Source: CBDFKK01 sp965248815
GTDB taxonomy: Bacteria; Pseudomonadota; Alphaproteobacteria; SMXP01
Assembly (NCBI GenBank): GCA_965248815.1
Contig: CBDFKK010000008.1
Location: 2,790,001 to 2,854,000, forward strand
Reading direction: 5' to 3'
DNA length: 64,000 nt
Part shown: piece by piece, positions 51,818 through 59,451 of the stretch
Position numbering within the stretch: position 1 is the first letter of the stretch
Layout of the letters: each line of letters starts with the position of its first letter
Made by a program: the position numbers and the translations under genes
Notes under the pieces: generated by a model
Database searches by the model: none
What the model was told of the DNA's origin: nothing
The model's input: the letters and a program-made list of their open reading frames with translations, nothing else

Positions 51818-52000
51818 CTAAAAAGCGATAATGTCCTCGAGGGCTCGGTTGTATTCTTGTTCCGTCAGCTCATCATCCAAGGGCGGCACGTCGCGCCCAA
51901 TGTCAGATGACGAGTCTTGTTTGGTCGACTCAGTCGAGCAAGCAGCGAGCAAGAAAACCGACGTAACTAACGCGCATAGCAAATTAGTTTGGGCGCCCAT
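51818..52000 (-). CDS. Small lipoprotein, acidic
   Basis: A 60-residue protein with a lipoprotein signal (LLCALVTSVFLLAAC, lipobox LAAC) and a short acidic mature part (STESTKQDSSSDIGRD ... LTEQEYNRALEDIIAF). No known domain. It is convergent with the Lpp-like gene and downstream of the methyltransferase on the same strand. Confidence 0.65.
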   Translation of the reverse strand: MGAQTNLLCALVTSVFLLAACSTESTKQDSSSDIGRDVPPLDDELTEQEYNRALEDIIAF

Positions 52001-52040
52001 ACGTCAGCACATCATCAATAATGAACACATGGCACCCTGC

Positions 52041-52652
52041 TCACTGAGCCGTACCCCAATAATTGTAGCTCGCGAACTTCGGACCGGGAATATACATTTT
52101 GTCCAAGTGCTTTACCGTAAAGCCACCTTGCTGAATGAGTTCGGGAATTGCGCGGTTGAGATTGCATCCACCGCCAAGTTTACCCCAAATAGGGTTGAGC
52201 CGGTCTTGCCAGCGCCGCACGCTTTCGTCAGGTGCCCGACCATGTTCGCAGAAGATCAAATTCCCGCCAGGCTTAAGCACGCGACGCATCCCGCTCATTG
52301 CTTTGACAACATCGGGGATTGTGCAAAGCGTGTACGTCACGAGCACTGTATCGACGCTCGCGCCATCTAGAGGGATCTCTTCCGCCTCAAGCCCGATAAA
52401 CTCCACATTAAACGGAACATTTGCGGCCTCGGCCTCAGCTTTGACGCGCAACTCGGTGGAGGGGTCCAGGCCCCAAACTTTGTCAACTTTGTTCGTATCG
52501 TAGTAGCTAAGGTTTAGGCCCGAACCGATACCGACTTCCAGAATTCTGCCTTCGGCCAGCGGCACGACTTTTTCGCGTTGCCTTCCAATTTGCTTTTGCT
52601 TCATGGCGAAGTTGATCGCAACAGGAAGAACATATTTTTCGTAAAAACCCAT
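52041..52652 (-). CDS. Class I SAM-dependent methyltransferase (METTL7-like)
   Basis: A 203-residue methyltransferase. MGFYEKYVLPVAINFAMKQK at the start is typical of a bacterial group related to METTL7. Motif I is ILEVGIGSGLNL, motif II VWGLDPS, motif III VTYTLCTIPD, and GGNLIFCEHGRAPDE completes the core. A ribosome binding site (AAGGA) lies 5 bases before ATG 52652; residues upstream in the frame are not family-like. Substrate unknown; relatives methylate thiols or lipids. It ends 41 bp before the small lipoprotein start. Confidence 0.9.
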   Translation of the reverse strand: MGFYEKYVLPVAINFAMKQKQIGRQREKVVPLAEGRILEVGIGSGLNLSYYDTNKVDKVWGLDPSTELRVKAEAEAANVPFNVEFIGLEAEEIPLDGASVDTVLVTYTLCTIPDVVKAMSGMRRVLKPGGNLIFCEHGRAPDESVRRWQDRLNPIWGKLGGGCNLNRAIPELIQQGGFTVKHLDKMYIPGPKFASYNYWGTAQ

Positions 52653-52766
52653 AGAATCCTTCCTGCCAAGTCCGTCGTGCAGGGCAAGTTTACGCCTGAA
52701 GACCGCCCATTCCCAGCCAATTGAACGATAATTGTCGCTGGCCAACTTTAGCAATTTGCTTTGAAG

Positions 52767-53201
52767 TCACCGTGCACCAAAAGTTTCTGTTCGCGCAACC
52801 GCAACCGCACCCGCACCGCGCAAGACGGCATCGACCATTTCATAGCGATCGCGCGCGGCCTGTTCATCTTCGATATCCAATGGACTTAAAGCATCAACGG
52901 ATAGCTGGGAATGAATCCATTCTTCATAACGACTTACATTAGCAAATGGACGGGCAAATCCAGCCCGGGATCTCACGATAGCGTAGAGTATCCCAGCGTC
53001 GAGCTGACCTTGATCAATCTGTTTGTGAGCATAAAGAATTCCTAGAGCCGTAGCGGACAAAGACGGATCCGCATTGCCTACAATTTCGGCTTTTCTCTTG
53101 ACAGACTCTGGGGTTCCAAGATCGAGCTGTCCGTAACTACGGCGAACGCGGCCATTCGGTTCGCGCAAGCCGCGCTTTCTTTTGCGCCCCCGGCGTCTCA
53201 T
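52767..53201 (-). CDS. Phage-like hypothetical protein
   Basis: A 144-residue basic protein: MRRRGRKRKRGLREPNGRVR at the start, then LGTPESVKRKAEIVGNADPS and ALGILYAHKQIDQGQLDAGI. The GRKRKxGxRxPxGRxxRxY...GTPExxxKR pattern recurs, from memory, in unnamed proteins of alphaproteobacterial prophages. The last gene of a minus-strand run that starts at 54735. No function known. Confidence 0.6.
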   Translation of the reverse strand: MRRRGRKRKRGLREPNGRVRRSYGQLDLGTPESVKRKAEIVGNADPSLSATALGILYAHKQIDQGQLDAGILYAIVRSRAGFARPFANVSRYEEWIHSQLSVDALSPLDIEDEQAARDRYEMVDAVLRGAGAVAVARTETFGAR

Positions 53202-53267
53202 TGGATCGCCCCAATTATTTTAGACCCAGAAAACCCGACAGCTTGGCAACAGCCAAAAACTGAAATT

Positions 53268-53600
53268 TCAATAATCAATATGCAATTTCTCATTGGAGCT
53301 TGTCTCTCTGACGTATAGTTCGTGGCCTAGATAATTCAGCACAGCCTGCATATTGCCGAGACTGGGATTGTGGCAGCGCGCCTCTGTCGCCCAGTGAAAG
53401 ATCGTTCCCGCCGCGACACCCGTCTTATCTGCAATTTCGCGGACGCCTTCGCCCGTCTGGTCAAAGTGCCTTTGCATGAGCTCGAATAGATACTTGGTCA
53501 AAGGATGGGCTTTGGCTGGGATCTTAGGACGCTTGTTTCCATGCGCTCTGTGCAGCGGTGGGCTCCCTGCCCTGGATGAACTACAGGGCCGCACCATCAC
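53268..53600 (-). CDS. Small helix-turn-helix protein, phage-like
   Basis: A 110-residue protein with a basic N-terminal tail and a helix-turn-helix of XRE kind: FELMQRHFDQTGEGVREIAD, KTGVAAGTIFHWATEARCHN and MQAVLNYLGHELYV, the last being a typical Cro/CI end. The pattern of a short HTH with a GHEL tail is seen in phage-type regulators. It overlaps the upstream gene (53581) by 20 bp, so the two are coupled. Confidence 0.6.
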   Translation of the reverse strand: MMVRPCSSSRAGSPPLHRAHGNKRPKIPAKAHPLTKYLFELMQRHFDQTGEGVREIADKTGVAAGTIFHWATEARCHNPSLGNMQAVLNYLGHELYVRETSSNEKLHIDY

Positions 53601-53973
53601 TGGAATTTAACGTGTACAGACCACAAAGAATTTGCCGCTCATCGTCTGAAATGAGTTCTAGTTGGTGGGCTTTCTCAATTGAACGTTCTTGGTCGAACAC
53701 TCTTCGATCTCGACATAAGTCAATTATCAAATCAACAATGGGATTGGCAGGCCGCGGTAGGCCGTTTTTTAGGTCGGAACGCACTACCCATTGGCGGCGA
53801 TCTTGAACCCGGCGCGCCGTCGAAGTAATGGGCATCGCGCTGCGCTCCACCCAAACTCGAATTCGGAATCCTTGTGCGCTCCAGTACTCGAATATCTGGT
53901 CGGCAAGGCATTCGGCACCTATCAACGTAAAGCTGTCCACTTCGGGCGGTTCTGGTACATCGGACCCAAACAT
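53581..53973 (-). CDS. Hypothetical protein of the phage-like run
   Basis: A 130-residue protein with no family I recognise. SFTLIGAECLADQIFEYWSA and FRIRVWVERSA suggest a small alpha/beta fold, and the C-terminal half (HQLELISDDERQILCGLYTL) is helical and acidic. Coupled to the HTH gene by a 20-bp overlap and placed 13 bp after the GcrA-like gene. Confidence 0.55.
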   Translation of the reverse strand: MFGSDVPEPPEVDSFTLIGAECLADQIFEYWSAQGFRIRVWVERSAMPITSTARRVQDRRQWVVRSDLKNGLPRPANPIVDLIIDLCRDRRVFDQERSIEKAHQLELISDDERQILCGLYTLNSSDGAAL

Positions 53974-53985
53974 CGGGCGTACTCC

Positions 53986-54555
53986 TTAAGTTGACGGAAG
54001 GGTGCAAAGAGCCAAATGATGACTGCAATAAGACGAACGCGGCTCCTGCCTATGCTGGCAATACCGCCATCGACCCTCTAAGACATCGCCAAAAATGTAG
54101 CGACATCCGGCAGACTTTTGGCCGCGCGGAACAGGCACGTTCGAAAAATCGTGGAGCAACTCGCTCATGCATTCGCGTTCCTCGGTCATTCGCTGCACTC
54201 GAGCGACGTTCTTTTCGCTAGGCTTGGCTACTCTCTGGGCACCCATTCTCCAAACAAGACCTGCTACGGCATTCTTAGTCAGCACGATGTCAAATTCTCT
54301 ACTTACTACCGACGCGACTTCGGCACAGGTTGCGTGACTTTCAAATAATTCCTTGATCCGTACACGAATGTTATGGGGCCAAATTGTACCGTTACGCGGT
54401 CGCTGGACGCCGAGTCGGCTGATCAGGCTGGAAATCGCCCTCGCGGTCGTGTCCACACCGAATTCTTCTTGGAGCACCTGGGCGATTTCGCGGTGACACA
54501 ATTCATGGGCATAGAGTGATTTGGTTCGCTCACGCATCTCTTCGGTCCAATTCAT
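53986..54555 (-). CDS. GcrA-like regulator with two helix-turn-helix units
   Basis: A 189-residue protein with a GcrA-type start (MNWTEEMRERTKSLY) and end (GCRYIFGDVLEGRWRYCQHR then SSYCSHH, with C151, C166 and C177). GcrA is an alphaproteobacterial cell-cycle regulator that binds sigma70 and methylated promoters. Ordinary GcrA has one N-terminal HTH; here a second, similar HTH follows: residues 3-50 (REIAQVLQEEFGVDTTARAI) and 58-110 (AEVASVVSREFDIVLTKNAV). It lies in a phage-like run beside a repressor, so it may redirect host transcription rather than time the cell cycle. Downstream of a small membrane protein and the operator at 54844. Confidence 0.8.
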   Translation of the reverse strand: MNWTEEMRERTKSLYAHELCHREIAQVLQEEFGVDTTARAISSLISRLGVQRPRNGTIWPHNIRVRIKELFESHATCAEVASVVSREFDIVLTKNAVAGLVWRMGAQRVAKPSEKNVARVQRMTEERECMSELLHDFSNVPVPRGQKSAGCRYIFGDVLEGRWRYCQHRQEPRSSYCSHHLALCTLPST

Positions 54556-54567
54556 GCGCGCCTCGTT

Positions 54568-54735
54568 TCAATCGGCCAGTCGAGCTGCCAGAAAAATCGT
54601 ACCTCCAAGCAAAACGCTAACCGACAAGAGCCCCAGAAGTCCGGCTACCGCGGCCCACCAAGGTACGTCACTGACATGATGGACCTGTGTTTCGTCGTCC
54701 AATTCTCGGTTACGGATAGTCTCGGGTTGCTTCAT
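54568..54735 (-). CDS. Small single-helix membrane protein
   Basis: A 55-residue frame from ATG 54735: MKQPETIRNRELDDETQVHH, then WWAAVAGLLGLLSVSVLLGG and TIFLAARLAD. One clear transmembrane helix with a cytoplasmic-type N-terminus. It is the first gene after the left operator (54844-54862) in the minus direction and ends 13 bp before the GcrA-like ATG. Only a weak ribosome binding site (GAAAG), so moderate confidence. Confidence 0.5.
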   Translation of the reverse strand: MKQPETIRNRELDDETQVHHVSDVPWWAAVAGLLGLLSVSVLLGGTIFLAARLAD

Positions 54736-54843
54736 CGTTCGGTTCTTTCGTTAGGGGCAGGCCCCTGCGCTTGGGGGAAGACAGAGGGGCTAGCTGCGCA
54801 GGGGCCCTTTGGATCCTCGAAATATGAAGATCACGACTTCAAA

Positions 54844-54862
54844 TGTATCCAAATTGGATACA
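54844..54862. promoter_or_regulatory. Operator 1: 19-bp palindrome
   Basis: TGTATCCAAATTGGATACA has 9-bp arms and one central base. The same arms recur 0.9 kb away on the other side of the repressor gene (55746-55764). On the minus strand a -10-like TACATT overlaps it, with TTTTCA at -35 and a 17-base spacer, so it probably controls the divergent minus-strand genes as well as the repressor gene. Confidence 0.85.
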
Positions 54863-54953
54863 GATGAAAACGAGTAATGGACTCAATGGTTAATGCATTT
54901 GAAACCGATTTGGGGCATACTCTTTGCACACGCTCGACCTCATGACGGTCTAC

Positions 54954-55661
54954 ATGAATCGCCTCGAAGAGATTCGCACCGCAGCCGGACTATCGCGGCA
55001 GAAACTGGCCGAATTAGTTGGCACGACGCGGGCACAAATACGGCGCCTCGAAAGAGACGAACGCAAATTGACGCCCGATTGGGCCGCAAGACTGGCGCTG
55101 CACCTTGGGGTGAGCCCGGCGGAAATTTTATTTTCTGCAGAACATCTGAATTTGGCAGTACAGCGCGACGTTCAGCACAATTTGTATAAAGTCCGATTTG
55201 ATCGGCTCGATACGCGAGCACATACTCTGTTACTAGTATTGGGCGAGTTGCGCGCTGGGCAATGGTTGGACCCGGTCGCATTTTTGGAGGACGAACCCGA
55301 ATTCATCCCGGTGGCGCCCGATCCCAAATTCACCGGTATGGGCCAATTTGCCTACAAGGTTCGCAGACCCGCTATGAGCCGACTGTTTAAAGATGGCGAG
55401 TACGCGGTTTGCGTCGATGCGACGGATTACGACAAAGGGCTAGCAGACGGGGATATAGTGGTTGTGCGCCGAATACGCACCGACGACGGACTGCAAGAGC
55501 TCACACTCAAACGCGTTCGGGTGACCCCTGACGGCGTTGAGTTGTGGCCAGAATCCGAGCTCAGGGAATTCCAGGAGCCCTGGCGCCTCGAACAGCCACC
55601 CGCAGGCACCGCCATTGAAGTCGTTGCCTTTGTGATTGGCCGCTATCAACGCCTTACATGA
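54954..55661 (+). CDS. XRE-family repressor with S24-like domain lacking the catalytic serine
   Basis: A 235-residue CI/LexA-like repressor. The N-terminal HTH_XRE spans about residues 2-60: IRTAAGLSRQKLAELVGTTR and AQIRRLERDERKLTPDW. The C-terminal half is an S24-like domain (GEYAVCVDATDYDKGLADGD, IVVVRRI, LTLKRVRV with Lys about 186). Self-cleaving repressors have G-D-S-M; here the place reads R-P-A-M (Ala about 140), so it should not cleave itself in the SOS response. Start ATG 54954 (MNRLEEIR); ATG 54942 would add four residues. Operators lie 92 bp before it and 85 bp after it. Confidence 0.88.
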   Translation: MNRLEEIRTAAGLSRQKLAELVGTTRAQIRRLERDERKLTPDWAARLALHLGVSPAEILFSAEHLNLAVQRDVQHNLYKVRFDRLDTRAHTLLLVLGELRAGQWLDPVAFLEDEPEFIPVAPDPKFTGMGQFAYKVRRPAMSRLFKDGEYAVCVDATDYDKGLADGDIVVVRRIRTDDGLQELTLKRVRVTPDGVELWPESELREFQEPWRLEQPPAGTAIEVVAFVIGRYQRLT

Positions 55662-55737
55662 ATTGAATGATCAACTCTGAGGCGGTAATTTTCTACCTAT
55701 AGATGTAAACTTAGATTCACTACGGACTCAATCCATC

Positions 55738-55766
55738 TTGACTTATGTATCCATTTTGGATACATA
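55738..55766 (+). promoter_or_regulatory. Promoter (-35 TTGACT, 17-bp spacer, -10 TACATA) with embedded operator
   Basis: TTGACT at 55738-55743, 17 bases, TACATA at 55761-55766. The operator at 55746-55764 fills the spacer and enters the -10 box, the classical place for repression by occlusion. It would drive the plus-strand genes 55793-57065. Confidence 0.7.
55746..55764. promoter_or_regulatory. Operator 2: 19-bp palindrome
   Basis: TGTATCCATTTTGGATACA, a near-copy of operator 1 with identical outer arms TGTATCCA / TGGATACA and a changed centre; flanking TA on both sides extends the arms to 10 bp. Confidence 0.85.
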
Positions 55767-55792
55767 TGGATAGCAGTTTGTTGGAGAGTCTT

Positions 55793-56152
55793 ATGTCCGC
55801 TGCCAGTTCTCAAATCATCGATCTCGCGTCCGCGTCGCGTGCCCTTCGGCACCGAAGAATTCGCGAACCCATTCCTTATTACGATCGCCAAATTCACTTA
55901 CCGGAAATTATTTCTCTGTCTGCTCTTCTGATTCAGCAGCCGGCCCCATCGTGGCGCAAAGCGTGCCACCGTGAAATCAACGATCTCATCATCTTACGCT
56001 TAAAGAGAAAGCTGCGACGTGAACGCCGGCTTGTGCGTACCCGGCACCCATGGGCATCCCAATCTAGAGAACTTCACGCTTGGCATTGCCTTGCCGAAGA
56101 ATTCCGCATTCGCAAACAGCTGCACAATGGATATGCCGAAGCAGCGGACTAG
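55793..56152 (+). CDS. Basic hypothetical protein, first gene of the repressed plus-strand run
   Basis: A 119-residue protein starting MSAASSQIIDLASASRALRH at ATG 55793 with GGAG ahead of it. The middle has IHLPEIISLSALLIQQPAPS and a long basic helix LILRLKRKLRRERRLVRTRH. No known family. A frame start at 55745 lies inside the operator and can be discarded. Directly under the control of operator 2. Confidence 0.6.
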   Translation: MSAASSQIIDLASASRALRHRRIREPIPYYDRQIHLPEIISLSALLIQQPAPSWRKACHREINDLIILRLKRKLRRERRLVRTRHPWASQSRELHAWHCLAEEFRIRKQLHNGYAEAAD

Positions 56153-56161
56153 TGAGTCTCA

Positions 56162-56374
56162 ATGAAGTCAAAAAACATCGAAAACGAATTGCACGCGATT
56201 GCCGACTCGATCGAGTCCCTAATGATGCGGCCTACACATCAACTGAAGCCGCACGTCGGCGGCATATTCGACATTTTATTGCGCTTTTACGAACTAGTGG
56301 AAAGGGCACTGGATAATTTGCCGCGCCGAGAAAATGAAATTGATGACGACTCACCGCCGCGGATACTTTCTTAA
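56162..56374 (+). CDS. Small hypothetical protein
   Basis: A 70-residue helical protein (IENELHAIADSIESLMMRPT, FDILLRFYELVERALDNLPR). No family recognised. Starts 9 bp after the previous gene and overlaps the next by about 40 bp, so the three are translated together. Confidence 0.55.
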   Translation: MKSKNIENELHAIADSIESLMMRPTHQLKPHVGGIFDILLRFYELVERALDNLPRRENEIDDDSPPRILS

Positions 56375-57065
56375 AGACGGGAGCCGGGTTCCCGGCACCA
56401 CAACAATCATCGGTAGATTCAAAGAATCAGGTCCTCTGTTACGTTGGGCCTATGCTCAAGGACGGATGCATGAGGCGCTTGCGAATCAAGGCAGCGATGC
56501 CCCCTCATCCCTTTATGATGGTACCGATAGCGCCGCAGAAATCGGCACTGTGACGCACGCCATGGTCGAGCGTCATCTGGACGGCGAAGGTGAAGAGACA
56601 ATCGAAAAAGCGATTCGAGACGCGCATGGACAAAGCCTATATCAAAAGGCTCGGGGCTCTTACGATGCTTATCTCGCCTGGGAGCAACAAACGCGCCTCA
56701 AAATCATTGCCCAAGAGATACCGCTTGTATCGGAAACACATCGATTTGGCGGCAGACCTGACGCCATCGGCGAGATCAACGGAGAGATCTGCATCTTGGA
56801 CTGGAAGACGAGCAATCGCGTTTACACGGACCATTAGATTCAATTGGCGGCCTATCAGCACTTAGTTCGAGACGGTAGTCGTGCCGATACCTTTAAGCCG
56901 CTGGGCTTCGATGTGACGGGCGGATGTCATATTTGCCGCTTTGCGAAGAGCCACGGAGACTTTGCGCATCACTACTATCCGAACCTGGACGATGCGTGGA
57001 GGCAATTTCTGCTTTTTCGTGAGGCCTATGACATCGACAAGGACTTGAAGCGGCGCGCGGCATAA
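56334..57065 (+). pseudogene. PD-(D/E)XK nuclease (RecB/Cas4-like) interrupted by an in-frame TAG
   Basis: Residues 1-167 contain a conserved His (GTVTHAMVE, H75) and the nuclease core: RPDAIGEI with D143 and ICILDWKTS with D156-x-K158, the PD-(D/E)XK signature found in RecB-like and Cas4-like exonucleases and phage recombination nucleases. TAG at 56835-56837 follows VYTDH. The same frame goes on as IQLAAYQHLVRDGS through TGGCHICRFAKSHGD to 57065, which is the C-terminal part such nucleases need. DHxIQLAAY is the usual text, so one TTG-to-TAG change explains the stop. Either a fresh nonsense mutation, suppressor reading, or an error. Confidence 0.75.
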
Positions 57066-57086
57066 CGCCAAGAAATGGCAATGGAC

Positions 57087-58265
57087 CTATTTCTCTCCTA
57101 CAAGAACGGGCACATAGGACAGGTTCGTGTTGTAATTTGTAATTGACGGCGGGCTGATATTGGGAACCAATTCAAGCTTCACTTTGTCTTTAGGGAATCC
57201 TGCATTAATTCCTGCGGTGACGACATCCATCCGACGCGACGCTCCCGCAAAAACTTCGTTGTTGTTGTATACCTCCCACGATGCCAAAAACTCGTTCAAC
57301 GGGCTCATACCATCGAAGCGCGGCACGTCTTGATGCAACATCACGCCGCCAGGTGCGAGCAAGCGCTGACATTCGGCGAAAATATTGGAGACCGCGCTTG
57401 TCGCCGTCTCGTGCAATAAGAGATGAGACACAATTAGGTCAAAGCTCTCATCTTCAAAGTTCGTTGCCTCTGCGTTTTGCTGACTAAAATGAATGGGCAG
57501 AGCCATACTTTCAGCTCGTGCATGCGCATAACGCAAAAGGGCGTCGCCAACATCTAATCCGAATACTTCGGCTACGGGAAAGGCTTCCTTGTACGCAATC
57601 GTACTGTTGCCGGCTGTGCAGCCCATGTCGAGAATGCGCCGCGGCGCCTTGCCGTACCTTTCTTGAAAGTATGCGATGACTGTGCGGCCTAGATATTCGA
57701 TCCGCGGTCCGCGTTGGCCCATGGAATAGAGATAGACGCCGCGATCATAGATGGCTCCCGCTGCAACATCGTTCTCACAATAGCTCGCGTGATACCCGCC
57801 CGGCTGCAAATGAATATCGTGTGACGTCAGATAGCGCGCAATGGCGAGTTCGGGATCAAGCTTCAAAGTACCTCCCGTTTCACCGGTGTAGGATTTCGCC
57901 TTTTGGATGAGCTGGGGTAGCTCACGTTCCACAGAATCAATGACGGAGTCCCAAGTCATTTCCTGACAGCGGCGCTGCATGGCCGAGTACATTTGATATG
58001 ATGGATTGGCCGTCAAGGCTCGGCGCATCTCATTGATCGATTCAGGCTCCCTACCATGTCTGCGCTCATGAGCCGGTCGAACGGCGGCCTCGTATATGTC
58101 GCGATTTGCAGGGGCCACGCGGCTCCCCAAGAATCGGCGAAAATCCATGACAAAGCTTTGACGAGACGCCTCGTCGTGAAAGGCTGGTACCAGCATGGCG
58201 TGTGGTAATTGACGAGTCATAGGACCTAAGAGATTTCCTACCTGTTTTGTTCTCCACAAGAGCAT
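57087..58265 (-). CDS. Class I SAM-dependent methyltransferase, large
   Basis: A protein of about 392 residues (start uncertain). The N-terminal 170 residues are helical with LLGPMTRQLPHAMLVPAF and REPESINEMRRAL, without an assigned domain. The SAM core follows: motif I ILDMGCTAGNSTIAY, FGLDVGDALLRYAHARAES, then QNAEATNFEDESFDLIVSHL and LLAPGGVMLHQDVPRFDG. The glycine loop reads GCTAGNS for the usual GCGTG. The frame extends to a TTG at 58412, but ATG 58265 is the first good start. Substrate unknown. It faces the plus-strand lipoprotein gene. Confidence 0.82.
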   Translation of the reverse strand: MLLWRTKQVGNLLGPMTRQLPHAMLVPAFHDEASRQSFVMDFRRFLGSRVAPANRDIYEAAVRPAHERRHGREPESINEMRRALTANPSYQMYSAMQRRCQEMTWDSVIDSVERELPQLIQKAKSYTGETGGTLKLDPELAIARYLTSHDIHLQPGGYHASYCENDVAAGAIYDRGVYLYSMGQRGPRIEYLGRTVIAYFQERYGKAPRRILDMGCTAGNSTIAYKEAFPVAEVFGLDVGDALLRYAHARAESMALPIHFSQQNAEATNFEDESFDLIVSHLLLHETATSAVSNIFAECQRLLAPGGVMLHQDVPRFDGMSPLNEFLASWEVYNNNEVFAGASRRMDVVTAGINAGFPKDKVKLELVPNISPPSITNYNTNLSYVPVLVGEK

Positions 58266-58403
58266 AGCGCGCCCCAGCAGCTTTCCAAAGACCTCGCCAT
58301 CAGGAAAGCTATGCCCGTTGACTGATCGTTGTGCTAAGGTCTGCCATGGGATGGACCACTGACGGGTTCCGGTGCGAACCAAGATGAACGAAAGGATCCG
58401 GCC

Positions 58404-58805
58404 ATGAAACAAGTCTTCTGGCTTATTGCGGCAACCCTTCTCGCATTTGCCTGCGCAACTACAAACACCACAGAGGCCGAACCTCCTAAGGAATTAGACA
58501 AGTACACGCTAACCGGCGAAACGGAGCAGTGCTTGAACCTTGCTACGATTCGGCAAACGCCGGTTCTCGACGACCGGCACATTTTGTTTAGAATGCGCGG
58601 TGGCGAAACATATCTCAACAAGTTGCCGAACAAATGCTCGGGACTTGGGTTTGAAGAAGCTTTTAGCTATTCAACATCACTCACCAAACTTTGCCGACAA
58701 GACATTATTCGCGTGATTCAACGAGGCGGCGGCGGCGTCCGCAATTCATGTGGTCTTGGGCCCTTTGAGAAGCTTGAAGAAGTCGCCGAGGCGACAGCAG
58801 GCTAA
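58404..58805 (+). CDS. DUF6491-like lipoprotein
   Basis: A 133-residue lipoprotein: signal MKQVFWLIAATLLAFAC with lipobox AFAC, then a small domain with CLNLATIRQTPVLDDRHILF, RMRGGETYLNKLPNKCSGLG, TKLCRQDIIRV and SCGLGPFEKL. The order C-x-x-x-x-x-I, VLDDR, YLNxLPxxCxGL, SCGLGPF fits the DUF6491 family of uncharacterised envelope proteins. AAGGA lies 8 bases before ATG 58404. Divergent from the methyltransferase. Confidence 0.82.
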   Translation: MKQVFWLIAATLLAFACATTNTTEAEPPKELDKYTLTGETEQCLNLATIRQTPVLDDRHILFRMRGGETYLNKLPNKCSGLGFEEAFSYSTSLTKLCRQDIIRVIQRGGGGVRNSCGLGPFEKLEEVAEATAG

Positions 58806-58956
58806 GAGCTACGGACCACAACTGGTTAAAACCGTCTATTTTTGAATGGTTCGCCAATAGGTGATCGGCCGTGCTGCACAGCATCGCCAACCATCTGGTT
58901 GCGCCTATTATGATCGCAACACCTGCATCTGTAATTCTGTTCGATAGAGGACCGTT

Positions 58957-59385
58957 ATGGCAAAGCCGAAAATTCGCCATCTTGCGATCATGACACCCAA
59001 CCCGCAGAAACTGGCGAAGTTCTATGCAAACGTTTTTGACATGGAAATTGCGCTGGAGGCCAAAGGTGCGAGTGGATCAGGACCGGTATTTCTAACAGAT
59101 GGATATCTCAACCTCGCCTTGATCCCACAGTCTCCCAAATCCGATGCCGCTGTTGGACTCAACCATTTCGGATTTCATGTTGAAGAAGTTTCAGAAATCG
59201 CCGAGCGCCTCAAAAAAGAAGGCATCAGCGAACCGGCTATGAGGCCAGCCGGCCGCTATGCTGAATATCGCGCTTCAGACCCGTTTGGCAACGCTTTCGA
59301 TTTATCGGAGCACGGGTTTCAAGAAGACCAAGCGGCAAAAGAAAATCGCGAACGCGCAGCGGCTACAGCCAAACAGAACAATTGA
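58957..59385 (+). CDS. VOC-family (glyoxalase/dioxygenase fold) protein
   Basis: A 142-residue VOC protein: IRHLAIMTPNPQKLAKFYAN begins the first beta-alpha-beta-beta-beta module and LNHFGFHVEEVSEIAERLKK the second, followed by YRASDPFGNAFDLSEHGF. A likely metal set is H8 of IRHLAI, H of LNHFGFHV and E of the last module. VOC proteins bind metals and catalyse isomerisation, ring cleavage or resistance reactions. Substrate unknown. The neighbouring MBL, MDR and Rieske genes suggest a catabolic setting. Confidence 0.88.
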   Translation: MAKPKIRHLAIMTPNPQKLAKFYANVFDMEIALEAKGASGSGPVFLTDGYLNLALIPQSPKSDAAVGLNHFGFHVEEVSEIAERLKKEGISEPAMRPAGRYAEYRASDPFGNAFDLSEHGFQEDQAAKENRERAAATAKQNN

Positions 59386-59451
59386 AATAACTGGATCTGC
59401 TCACAACAATTCCGATCGTTGTGGCATGAAGCATTTTGCAGGAGTCGGTGG

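Noticed and set aside
54924..54953. TTG 54924 as start of the repressor
   Set aside because: No ribosome binding site, and the XRE domain begins normally at ATG 54954.
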